64,000 nt of DNA from a virus, in the IMG/VR virus record IMGVR_UViG_3300044730_001822, positions 62,001 through 126,000 of that record. One strand, written 5' to 3'. Position 1 is the stretch's first letter. The number at the start of each line of letters is the position of its first letter. The position numbers and the translations under genes are program-made. Below, one piece after another: positions 53,526-60,869 of this stretch. A model generated the notes under the pieces. It was not told where the DNA came from. It saw only the letters and a program-made list of their open reading frames with translations, and did no database searches.

Positions 53526-54162
53526 TCATAACGGACTGCCTTTTTGCCAAACTGATCTCAACTGTGGCATAGATGTTCCGGCAGTATCTAAAACAGTTGA
53601 TATCAAAGTTCCTGAATGGTTGCAGGCCTGCGAACTTACAGATACCGTATTTGACTACACATCTGACGCAAGTATATTTCCACCCTGCGTGAATTTCTTT
53701 GGACGACCGCTCGAGGATCGCGTGACAGTGCTAGGCATAAGATTAGAATCAGCATCGGGTGTTTTTGCCCACAGCGGCTTCATTGAAAAATCTCTACGGA
53801 ATATCAGCCAACCGCTGAGCGGTACGCCCAGGGGAGTTGATAATATGCTGCCGGTAGCTTGGATTGGTTCGGAACAGTATCAAGGCAGCACCTATGTCAA
53901 CAACAATCAAGTATCAGGACATCTAAGAAATTTGCTATCTAGAAAACAACTAAAAGAAATACATATTCTTCTAATGGATTTTGTTGAACAACGTCAATCA
54001 GTAAAAGTAGCGCATCATACCACCATAGCACATTGGATCAAACAGCATGGACGTCAAGGTCAGAGATATATGCAATTTCCCTATACCAGTAGAGTCATGC
54101 GTGGGTGGATAAAAATTGAAGAATACGGTTGGCTATGGTGGACTAGGCCATTAATTCGTTGA
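53506..54162 (+). CDS. Unknown protein after rSAM-2 (218 aa)
   Basis: 218 residues from ATG 53506 (MISCWHNHNGLPFCQTDLNC), overlapping rSAM-2 by 20 nt; an earlier ATG at 53476 would add ten residues. The N-terminus is Cys/His-rich (CWHNHN, C, C within 20 residues), possibly metal-binding. The rest has ASGVFAHSGFIEKSLRNISQ, LPVAWIGSEQYQGSTYVNNN and an aromatic C-terminus (WIKIEEYGWLWWTRPLIR). No family recognised. Its end overlaps the convergent B12-type radical SAM gene by 20 nt. Confidence 0.65.
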   Translation: MISCWHNHNGLPFCQTDLNCGIDVPAVSKTVDIKVPEWLQACELTDTVFDYTSDASIFPPCVNFFGRPLEDRVTVLGIRLESASGVFAHSGFIEKSLRNISQPLSGTPRGVDNMLPVAWIGSEQYQGSTYVNNNQVSGHLRNLLSRKQLKEIHILLMDFVEQRQSVKVAHHTTIAHWIKQHGRQGQRYMQFPYTSRVMRGWIKIEEYGWLWWTRPLIR

Positions 54163-55789
54163 CTAGAAGCAGCCGTATCATTGAATCATTGCTGGCAATA
54201 AAATCTGCTATGACATCTTGCTTGTATCGTTGTTGTCCCGAATCATCCGCGAGATAAAACAAATCTCTGGCTTCGGTTGTGCAATCGTATAAATCAACTA
54301 TCTGTTGATGTATGTGATCAAATCCCGGGCAGCTTTGCAGTATAGGGTACATACGTCTCATAAAGTCACTGATACTGATTGAATCTCGATACTGATCATA
54401 GTAGTTCATTCTTAAAGATTGTGCTGCTTGATTCATGAAATACATTTCATATAAATCTTGCCGAGAAAAACTATAGCAGCTGGCAATGGTATGAAAGTAA
54501 TTTTTAGTGCCAAACATACTGGTGCTGTAGATAGCAGTCAGCTCCACTGAATGCTTTTCTAAATCGCCGGTGCTACTGGCCTCGGTAGCAGGTAGATAAC
54601 TATATTCAAATCTAGGATCTGACCAAGAATGCAGTATCTCCATCATTGCAAATTCACTGTAGAAGTCGTCGATGGTGCTGCCCGGCATGCCCATTATAAA
54701 TTCCACTGAAGCAATCTCTTTGATCTCTGCATAGGGTCTGCGGAAAAACTCTTCTCCGTATCGGTCTTTTAATCTATCGCGTATGTGATAGCACAGTTCA
54801 AACTGTTGCTCTAGTGTTAGATCGGGTCGTAGGGCATTGGTCAATGCTTCCTGGCTAAAGGTCTGAACCGATAAATTGGCACGCAGGCCTAGATTCACCA
54901 GTTGATCAATAATTCTTTTTTTACGCTCTAGCTTTTCTGTTTTTAGCAAACTCAACACATGAACACGCATACCTTTGCGTTTGATGATTTCTAGCATTTC
55001 AAAGTCGCGCTTTTCCAGCATTCCTATGTTGGAATCAATCAAATCTATGGTCTTGAAACCCAGTTCTTCGATGCAATCCAAATCCTCGCGTATCTGCTCG
55101 ATTGTTTTCTTTTCTAGTTTGACACCAGTTCCGCCACCCCACTCGCAGAAGGTACAGCGGAAAGGACAACCTCTGGTGCTTTCGTAGGTCATGCTCACAG
55201 GCATACCGCGGCTTTCAAAGTAGGCCTTGGCACGAGCTATATAGTCATAGTGTTCGCGATACACGCTAACATATGGATAGTAAAAACTCTTTTTAAGTCC
55301 ACGACTTTTGATATCGAACGCTATCTCCAATGGATCGGGACGTCCGTTATTTTTAAACCAACTGTCAATCCAATCCTGCATATACAACTCTGCTGGCATG
55401 GTAGGTTCGCAGATGTAATCATACATGGAATAACGATGTTCAAAATCTTTACGGTGTATGTCTACCTGCGGCCCGCCTATCTGTGTCAATATATGTGGAT
55501 GATGCTGCTTGATCCAGCAGGCGGCCTGATCGTTGATTGAATAGTTCCAGATATAACTGCTGAACATGATGACATCGGCATCAACATATCGCTCAATGGC
55601 CTCTTCTACGGTCTTGATATCATACCAATCGTATATGGGTTCAATCCATTCTACTGAATCTCTATGCCTGCCATGTAAATCGTAATGCGTCTTGGCAAAC
55701 ATCCAAGTGAGATTCCAAGCATAAAAATCTCTCTCTGCACTGGGATTGAAAAAGGCTATCCTCAAAGGACTCGTATTTGATCTTGCCAT
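54143..55789 (-). CDS. Cobalamin-binding-type radical SAM enzyme (rSAM-3)
   Basis: 548 residues. The N-terminal 145 resemble a B12-binding Rossmann-like domain (LRIAFFNPSAERDFYAWNLT, then ADVIMFSSYIWNYSINDQAA and HILTQIGGPQVD). The radical SAM motif is RGCPFRCTFCEWGGG (Cys208, 212, 215), with IDLIDSNIGMLEKRDFEML and VEFIMGMPGSTIDDF later in the barrel. Enzymes of this plan often methylate unactivated carbons in peptides and natural products. Its operon mates, two 2OG oxygenases, lie upstream with a 28-nt overlap. Methylation of the phage tail proteins is one possible role (inference); other peptide or cofactor substrates cannot be excluded. Confidence 0.83.
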   Translation of the reverse strand: MARSNTSPLRIAFFNPSAERDFYAWNLTWMFAKTHYDLHGRHRDSVEWIEPIYDWYDIKTVEEAIERYVDADVIMFSSYIWNYSINDQAACWIKQHHPHILTQIGGPQVDIHRKDFEHRYSMYDYICEPTMPAELYMQDWIDSWFKNNGRPDPLEIAFDIKSRGLKKSFYYPYVSVYREHYDYIARAKAYFESRGMPVSMTYESTRGCPFRCTFCEWGGGTGVKLEKKTIEQIREDLDCIEELGFKTIDLIDSNIGMLEKRDFEMLEIIKRKGMRVHVLSLLKTEKLERKKRIIDQLVNLGLRANLSVQTFSQEALTNALRPDLTLEQQFELCYHIRDRLKDRYGEEFFRRPYAEIKEIASVEFIMGMPGSTIDDFYSEFAMMEILHSWSDPRFEYSYLPATEASSTGDLEKHSVELTAIYSTSMFGTKNYFHTIASCYSFSRQDLYEMYFMNQAAQSLRMNYYDQYRDSISISDFMRRMYPILQSCPGFDHIHQQIVDLYDCTTEARDLFYLADDSGQQRYKQDVIADFIASNDSMIRLLLVNELMA

Positions 55790-56349
55790 TGCTCTTGTAT
55801 TCTGTATCCAAACACCATGCTTTGTCTATCGGTATCGCCAAAGTAAGGCCGTATTTTATGTATGAGATATCCAGGAAACATGACCAAGCGATTACTGAAT
55901 GGTCTGATATGCACTGCATTGTCGGGCCAATTGAGTGCTGTAAAGTTTTTGTAGATGCTTAGTTCTCCGCCTGCCCAGTTTTGTTCAGTGTATTCGCTGC
56001 GGATATACAGTATGCAGGCCAAGAAGTAATTCTCTGCTATGTCTTCGTGCGGTTCCCAAAAAGGATTCTGCCAATTTGATTTATTATAAGCACGAAAGTT
56101 GGCTATCTGGAAGTTTGTGAGTTGTAATCTCTCTGCGTCTATGTTGAGATCTTGGCAGTAGTTATAAACGCAGGCATCGATACGAAACTTGACATTGTCA
56201 AAATATGCACATTCGCTGGGATCAAGACTGATATAGAATTCTTGTTTATTTAGAAATTTCTCTGTGATGAATTCACTGATGTTATCCCTTAATCTATCAT
56301 CTAACAGGCCATCCTCGACGATGATGTTATCTCGAAATTGATGTATCAT
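55762..56349 (-). CDS. 2OG-Fe(II) oxygenase (copy 1 of a paralog pair)
   Basis: 195 residues with the prolyl-4-hydroxylase-like core: WEPHEDIAENYFLACILYI (Fe ligands His101 and Asp103), GGELSIYKN, NRLVMFPGYLIHKIRPYF (distal His164) and DRQSMVFGYR (Arg175 for 2-oxoglutarate). Such enzymes hydroxylate protein side chains. The upstream gene is a clear paralog, and the starts and stops overlap (ATGA; 28 nt with rSAM-3). It may hydroxylate a residue in the same target as the radical SAM enzymes (inference). Confidence 0.85.
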   Translation of the reverse strand: MIHQFRDNIIVEDGLLDDRLRDNISEFITEKFLNKQEFYISLDPSECAYFDNVKFRIDACVYNYCQDLNIDAERLQLTNFQIANFRAYNKSNWQNPFWEPHEDIAENYFLACILYIRSEYTEQNWAGGELSIYKNFTALNWPDNAVHIRPFSNRLVMFPGYLIHKIRPYFGDTDRQSMVFGYRIQEQWQDQIRVL

Positions 56350-56960
56350 AGTATGCGATTAGGATAGCACTTGAGGTCTCGTAGTCCCCAACAGTTGATT
56401 ATGGCTGTGCGTGGTGTATGGCCAAAATAAGGGTTCACACGATGTACATTGAAAGCACTGAACACTATCAGTCTATTCAGCAAAGGTTTAATCCTCACAG
56501 TGTTTTTGGGAAATTGGCCACAACTTAGATCCTTGTACAATATCAATTCGCCACCTACCCATTGATCCGATTGTTCATATTCGCTATTGACATACAGTAT
56601 GGTATTGATAAACACATTTTCGGCCATGTCATGATGTGGTTCGTGGAAAGCGTCACGGCTCATGTGTTCATTGAATCGATTTAGCCAAGCAACCTGGCAA
56701 TTGGTATACTCAAGGTTATCCCAATCAACATCTACCTGCATACAGTGTTCCAAGGCCGCTGCTTCGACCATGGGAAAAAGCCGGCGCATGATCAAACTAT
56801 GGTTGTCATTGATATCTTGATTGATTAAACTATAGGTATTGCCTGCAGGAGCGATGGTGGCTATCTGATGGTCGCACTCTTTCTGCAGTTCTTGTAAAAG
56901 ATCTGCATCAACAAAATTTTCATGTATGGAAAGGTGTTCAGACCACAGCGTATGTAGCAT
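56346..56960 (-). CDS. 2OG-Fe(II) oxygenase (copy 2 of a paralog pair)
   Basis: 204 residues, with the same order of motifs as its downstream neighbour: FHEPHHDMAENVFINTILYV (His109, Asp111), GGELILYKD, NRLIVFSAFNVHRVNPYF (distal His173) and TPRTAIINCWGLRD (Arg184). Divergence between the two copies is substantial, so the duplication is old or they have split roles. A TAAATA box ends 5 nt before the ATG, so this operon of three genes has its own late promoter. Confidence 0.85.
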   Translation of the reverse strand: MLHTLWSEHLSIHENFVDADLLQELQKECDHQIATIAPAGNTYSLINQDINDNHSLIMRRLFPMVEAAALEHCMQVDVDWDNLEYTNCQVAWLNRFNEHMSRDAFHEPHHDMAENVFINTILYVNSEYEQSDQWVGGELILYKDLSCGQFPKNTVRIKPLLNRLIVFSAFNVHRVNPYFGHTPRTAIINCWGLRDLKCYPNRIL

Positions 56961-56965
56961 ACCAG

Positions 56966-56971
56966 TATTTA
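56966..56971 (-). promoter_or_regulatory. Late promoter box, leftward arm of the island
   Basis: Minus-strand CGCTAAATACTGGTATG: the box is separated from ATG 56960 by 5 nt. It drives the 2OG-2OG-rSAM-3 operon. It mirrors the rightward box, with the same C-T(T)-GGT-ATG spacer. Confidence 0.6.
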
Positions 56972-56993
56972 GCGACCCAGTATTTTAGCACAG

Positions 56994-56999
56994 TAAATA
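56994..56999 (+). promoter_or_regulatory. Late promoter box, rightward arm of the island
   Basis: Plus-strand CAGTAAATACTTGGTATG: the box is separated from ATG 57006 by 6 nt. It drives rSAM-4, rSAM-5 and the three following genes. Only 45 nt separate the two divergent ATGs. Confidence 0.6.
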
Positions 57000-57005
57000 C
57001 TTGGT

Positions 57006-58088
57006 ATGGATCTGATCATCAAACCCACAGAACTTTGTAACTTCAAATGCACCTTTTGTTCCAGTACGAATATCACTGACAACAAAAATGCCACGCTGTC
57101 TGTTGATCAAATATTCCAATTCCTTGAACGATTTCCTGACACCAAAACAATCATAGTCAACGGCGGCGATCCACTCATGATGTCGCCTGCATACTATTGG
57201 AAGATCATTGACTGGTTGGACTTACATGAGTATGATACCAGCGTCAGCTTTACCACTAATCTTTGGCCTTTTTATAAGAATCCAGAGAAGTGGGCGGACT
57301 TGTTCAATCACGAACGCATGGGTATAACTACCAGTTTTCAATATGGTGGAGGTAGACTTAAGGGAGATCTCACCGAGTTTTCGGAATCCGACTTTTGGAA
57401 ATGCAGTGACGCCATGCTACGCTATTGTGGATATAGGCCAGACTTTATCACAGTAATAACTGAAGAAAATGCAGATCGTGCTCTCGACAATGTGAGACTG
57501 GCCAAGAAGATGGATGTAGAATGTAAACTGAATTATGCTTTCAGTTCAGGACCTCCTGTGAAGTTTCGCAACATCATCATGGGCCAGCAAGGTCGTCCTT
57601 TCGTACTGGCAGACATCTATGAAATCTATCTTGAAATTTGGCGTGAAGGTTTGTATCCCTGGGAACACAGTACCAAGACCATGATGAAACGACTGCGCGG
57701 TGAATCCACCATCTGCCCTCAGAATCGAGACTGTGATGTAGGCATACGCACACTACAACCTTCGGGCGACTACTACAGTTGCGGAGCCTTTGGTGATGAC
57801 AAAGAATACGCTATAGATTTTGAACAGGAGATGAACAGTAAAACAATCATCAGGATACTGAACGATAAACCAGAACTGCAAAGCCTCAAGCAGAGCTGTT
57901 ACAGTTGTCCTATGTTTGATATCTGCAATGGCTGTCGCAAAACCATAACCGATCTCAAGAGGCATAATCTGGTTGAACGCCACTGTAGTAAAATGAAAAC
58001 ACTAGCAGCTGATATCATTGAAGCTAATGGTCTTGCTGGAAAATTAGAACCTACTGAATATGTGAAAGAATATGAATATATCACTTAA
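57006..58088 (+). CDS. Radical SAM/SPASM-like enzyme (rSAM-4)
   Basis: 360 residues. Radical SAM motif CNFKCTFC (Cys11, 15, 18) very close to the N-terminus, then VNGGDPL (51-57). The C-terminal region carries Cys236, 242, 258, 297, 300, 306, 309 and 326 (CPQNRDCDVGI, SCGAFGDD, CYSCPMFDICNGC), consistent with SPASM-type auxiliary clusters. It begins the rightward operon behind a leaderless-type late promoter and overlaps rSAM-5 by 17 nt, so the two enzymes may act as a pair. Confidence 0.87.
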   Translation: MDLIIKPTELCNFKCTFCSSTNITDNKNATLSVDQIFQFLERFPDTKTIIVNGGDPLMMSPAYYWKIIDWLDLHEYDTSVSFTTNLWPFYKNPEKWADLFNHERMGITTSFQYGGGRLKGDLTEFSESDFWKCSDAMLRYCGYRPDFITVITEENADRALDNVRLAKKMDVECKLNYAFSSGPPVKFRNIIMGQQGRPFVLADIYEIYLEIWREGLYPWEHSTKTMMKRLRGESTICPQNRDCDVGIRTLQPSGDYYSCGAFGDDKEYAIDFEQEMNSKTIIRILNDKPELQSLKQSCYSCPMFDICNGCRKTITDLKRHNLVERHCSKMKTLAADIIEANGLAGKLEPTEYVKEYEYIT

Positions 58089-58989
58089 CCCTTGGTATTA
58101 CTGTAACTTCCGTTGTAAGTTTTGTTATCTGACAGAAGGACAATTGTCTAGTCAGAAACTTATAAAGTTAGATACATTAGAAGAAAGATTACAGCAAGTG
58201 TTAGCACACTATGGCGTAGTTGATCAGATTGACGTTTATGGCGGCGAAGTGGCACTCTTGCCTCAGCAGTATTTTGATGACATGACTACAGTGCTCAAAC
58301 GGTATTGTAAAAATCTAAATATGATTACCAATCTCAGTGCTGTAAATCAAATTACAGAACATCCAGATTACAGTCTCAGTGTCAGTTACGATTTCAGTGC
58401 TAGGGAAAAACATGATTTGGTTTATAAGAATATGAGTATGCTTAAATCTGACTTTAGTGTGCTGATGTTGGCAAGTTCGCATTTGGTTTCTCTTGATCCC
58501 AACTATATGATTAATATGTTTAATCTTATACCAAGTCTTAGATCCGTAGAGATCAAACCCTACAGCCGTAACCAGGCCAATGATTTGGGAGTCACAGACA
58601 AAGATTTTGAAAACTATGTGATACGTTGGCTAACAGCTGCAGTTCCTAAAAAATTTGAGTTCGTCAATGATTTTTTGATAAAAAATGTATTGCAAGGACA
58701 GTCAAACAGCTACAGTGATGATCACATATACATCACACCAAATGGTAGATTTGCGGTGTTAGAATTTGATATCAATGATCGAGAGTACTTCTTAGAAATG
58801 GATACCATTGAAGAATATCAACAATGGTGTGAACAAGAAAAACGACGTGTAAATCTCAATGAATACTGCAGAGACTGCGAGTTCAAAGGACGTTGTTTAA
58901 GTGAACATCTGCGTGAAGTCAAAGATATCAAAATGAGTTGCAACGGTTATAAACATTTGATACAATGGTATGGTCGTCAATACGCTTAA
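58072..58989 (+). CDS. Radical SAM enzyme with short Cys-rich C-terminus (rSAM-5)
   Basis: 305 residues. CNFRCKFC (Cys11, 15, 18) and DVYGGEVA (54-61) are the radical SAM signatures. The C-terminus has CRDCEFKGRC and a further Cys (near 267-291), fewer than in rSAM-1, -2 and -4, so probably a single auxiliary cluster. The N-terminus MNISLNPWYYCNFRCKFCYL is compact, with no extra domain. It overlaps rSAM-4 and the next gene (20 nt), showing tight coupling. Confidence 0.85.
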   Translation: MNISLNPWYYCNFRCKFCYLTEGQLSSQKLIKLDTLEERLQQVLAHYGVVDQIDVYGGEVALLPQQYFDDMTTVLKRYCKNLNMITNLSAVNQITEHPDYSLSVSYDFSAREKHDLVYKNMSMLKSDFSVLMLASSHLVSLDPNYMINMFNLIPSLRSVEIKPYSRNQANDLGVTDKDFENYVIRWLTAAVPKKFEFVNDFLIKNVLQGQSNSYSDDHIYITPNGRFAVLEFDINDREYFLEMDTIEEYQQWCEQEKRRVNLNEYCRDCEFKGRCLSEHLREVKDIKMSCNGYKHLIQWYGRQYA

Positions 58990-59662
58990 CCCTGCCGCAT
59001 ATGTTCAGCGGATTAAAATTATCACAGAGTCTAATCAACAACAGATAACGCCATCCCTGTTAGAACAAGCGGCATTGGAACGATCGCCAAACTATCGTCA
59101 TCGGGACGGAAGGATCTATGCCAGCAATCCAAGCGAACCTTATTTTGCTGTCAGCGTTAGTCCATTGAATCCAGAGTTTGAAAATCAAATAGAATCTGGT
59201 ATATTGCCCGTGGTTATGGCATTGTTACAGCGCAACTATCTTCCCATCAGCAGTTGTGAAGGGCACGGCGACAGTAGAAGTTTTGTTAGGATCGTGTTTG
59301 GATCTGATCAATCTGCAGATGAATTTATCAACGAGTTTGGTACCATGGAATATGTAACCCTGGAGAAATTACAAACCAGTGCAAACATTGTACAATGGTG
59401 GGAAAATGGTCAACCTCATTGGCGGCCAAAATACAACGACGAAATCACAAATTCCAACTTAGAGACTCAGGAAATTAATCTTTTGTTCAAACGAAACTAT
59501 GTCCAGGTTTGCTACGTGGATATCAATCTTTATGATGTCAACCAAAAATTTTGGGATTTTTTCAAACGACAAAAAATGATAAAAGATATCATGTCTAACA
59601 AAAAGCAGCGTTTGGACTGCATCAGAGATCGGATATTGTCAATGAAAGTCTACGAACTATGA
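58970..59662 (+). CDS. Unknown protein with SSCEGHG motif (230 aa)
   Basis: 230 residues. A central LLQRNYLPISSCEGHGDSRS, then FVRIVFGS, resembles the S-C-x-G-H motif of several poorly characterised proteins and could bind metal. The C-terminal 60 residues are helical and basic. It overlaps rSAM-5 by 20 nt and the next gene by 4 nt (ATGA). No enzymatic family can be assigned. Its conserved place in the operon suggests it serves the radical SAM pair. Confidence 0.65.
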   Translation: MVVNTLNPAAYVQRIKIITESNQQQITPSLLEQAALERSPNYRHRDGRIYASNPSEPYFAVSVSPLNPEFENQIESGILPVVMALLQRNYLPISSCEGHGDSRSFVRIVFGSDQSADEFINEFGTMEYVTLEKLQTSANIVQWWENGQPHWRPKYNDEITNSNLETQEINLLFKRNYVQVCYVDINLYDVNQKFWDFFKRQKMIKDIMSNKKQRLDCIRDRILSMKVYEL

Positions 59663-60060
59663 AAGAGTGGAAAGTACGCCAGGAAGTATATCACAGGCTT
59701 ACACAAGAACATGGCGACGACTTGAATCAGTGCAGTATTGAAATAGTCCACGATGTTGTGGCATCGGCTGTGAGATATTTCCATGAGCATGATATTGGAT
59801 GGTTGTATCCCAGTAAAAGTTATGTTGTAGCTATTTTGTATGCCAAGTGGCTGAATGAAGAATTTGGCGAAGACTTTTTGATTGCTCTGGACGATCCAGA
59901 ACTTTTATACAACAATGATCCTTACTTTGTACCTTACAGCCAAGATCCTGAAACTTATGTCAAGATCATTGCCGCGTTACCTCAGGACATGACACAAGGT
60001 AGGATACCAGATATACGAGATTATTTTGAAAGAGAGTTTATGATATGCAGCCAGGAATGA
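59659..60060 (+). CDS. Unknown small acidic protein (133 aa)
   Basis: 133 residues, mostly helical, with an aromatic-rich middle (HDIGWLYPSKSYVVAILYAK, WLNEEFGEDFLIALDDPELL) and a Tyr/Pro-rich stretch after it. No motif recognised. The start overlaps the preceding stop as ATGA, and its end overlaps the oxygenase gene by 16 nt. Possibly a helper protein for the neighbouring enzymes. Confidence 0.62.
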   Translation: MKEWKVRQEVYHRLTQEHGDDLNQCSIEIVHDVVASAVRYFHEHDIGWLYPSKSYVVAILYAKWLNEEFGEDFLIALDDPELLYNNDPYFVPYSQDPETYVKIIAALPQDMTQGRIPDIRDYFEREFMICSQE

Positions 60061-60626
60061 ATCTACTGTATCCTACGCCGGTACAATACACGACTATGCA
60101 GAATGAAAACATCTGTCAACAGTTGATAGATGCGCTAATGATCAATGTTAACCTGGCCGAGCCAACCAAAGAAAAACTAGGTGAGAATCTGTTAGATTTG
60201 GATTTGCCTGAGATTGCGCAGTGGGTGGAGCACGAAGTATATCCGGCCTTTGATCAATATTTGTATGCTACCACCGGGCGGCGTATAAATGATTTTTGTA
60301 GATACAAGTTTAAGTCTTGGCTTACTGGTACCCAAGGTAATTATCATCTGATTCTACATAATCACAGCGGCAGTCATTACAGTGGTGTTTTTTATCTTTT
60401 GGCCGAGGAATCAACGCAAGGAGGGCAGTTAGTATTCAGTGATCCCAGATCTAATGCCAATCGAGGATATGATTTTGGCAGAGAACAATTTGGTTACACT
60501 CATATACAGCCCAAGACCGGAGATGTTTACATTTTCCCCAGTTTCTTGTATCACTTTGTGATGCCTTATGCAGGAACGCTAAGGCTATGTGTGCCGGTGG
60601 ATCTATATCTTTTTGACGAATCGTAA
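60045..60626 (+). CDS. 2OG-Fe(II) oxygenase (TIGR02466-like phage type)
   Basis: 193 residues from ATG 60045; an ATG at 60057 is also possible. Motifs: LHNHSGSHYSGVFYLLAEE (His105, 107, 111), GGQLVFSDPR, THIQPKTGDVYIFPSFLYHF (distal His170), and PYAGTLRLCVPVDL (Arg180 for 2-oxoglutarate). This form, with F/Y..SGV.YL and FP..L.H.V.PY.G..R, is common in T4-like marine phages and differs from the paralog pair at 55.8-57.0 kb. Substrate unknown. It is the last gene of the rightward operon and its end overlaps the convergent hypothetical gene by 24 nt. Confidence 0.83.
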   Translation: MQPGMNLLYPTPVQYTTMQNENICQQLIDALMINVNLAEPTKEKLGENLLDLDLPEIAQWVEHEVYPAFDQYLYATTGRRINDFCRYKFKSWLTGTQGNYHLILHNHSGSHYSGVFYLLAEESTQGGQLVFSDPRSNANRGYDFGREQFGYTHIQPKTGDVYIFPSFLYHFVMPYAGTLRLCVPVDLYLFDES

Positions 60627-60869
60627 GCAGTATTCTACTGCTTCGCGCTCGGCGAAACTGGCACGGATGCTACACCGATAACCATAGGTGTTGTAATCGG
60701 CGCCGATGTGATAACTGGGAGTTTCCGCAGCATTCTCCATGACCCACTTGCCTGCGTCGGTCTGTTGCCATTCGTACATGGGTTGTGCCGCATAGATATC
60801 AGGATCTTCTACATCACCTATTGAGCATTCGAATACAGTATAGGTATGAAGGTCAGTTGACAAACTCAT
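60603..60869 (-). CDS. Conserved phage hypothetical (88 aa)
   Basis: 88 residues with ECSIGDVEDPDIYAAQPMYE, WQQTDAGKWVMENA and NTYGYRCSIRASFAEREAVE, a pattern I associate with short conserved proteins of cyanophage-type myoviruses. Its role is unknown. The start overlaps the end of thyX by 17 nt, so it is the last gene of the thyX operon. Converges with the oxygenase gene. Confidence 0.7.
   Translation of the reverse strand: MSLSTDLHTYTVFECSIGDVEDPDIYAAQPMYEWQQTDAGKWVMENAAETPSYHIGADYNTYGYRCSIRASFAEREAVEYCLRFVKKI

Noticed and set aside
58970-59662. Assignment of the SSCEGHG protein to TYW3-like tRNA-modifying enzymes.
   Set aside because: Only the short S-C-x-G-H motif is similar; length and the remaining sequence give no support.
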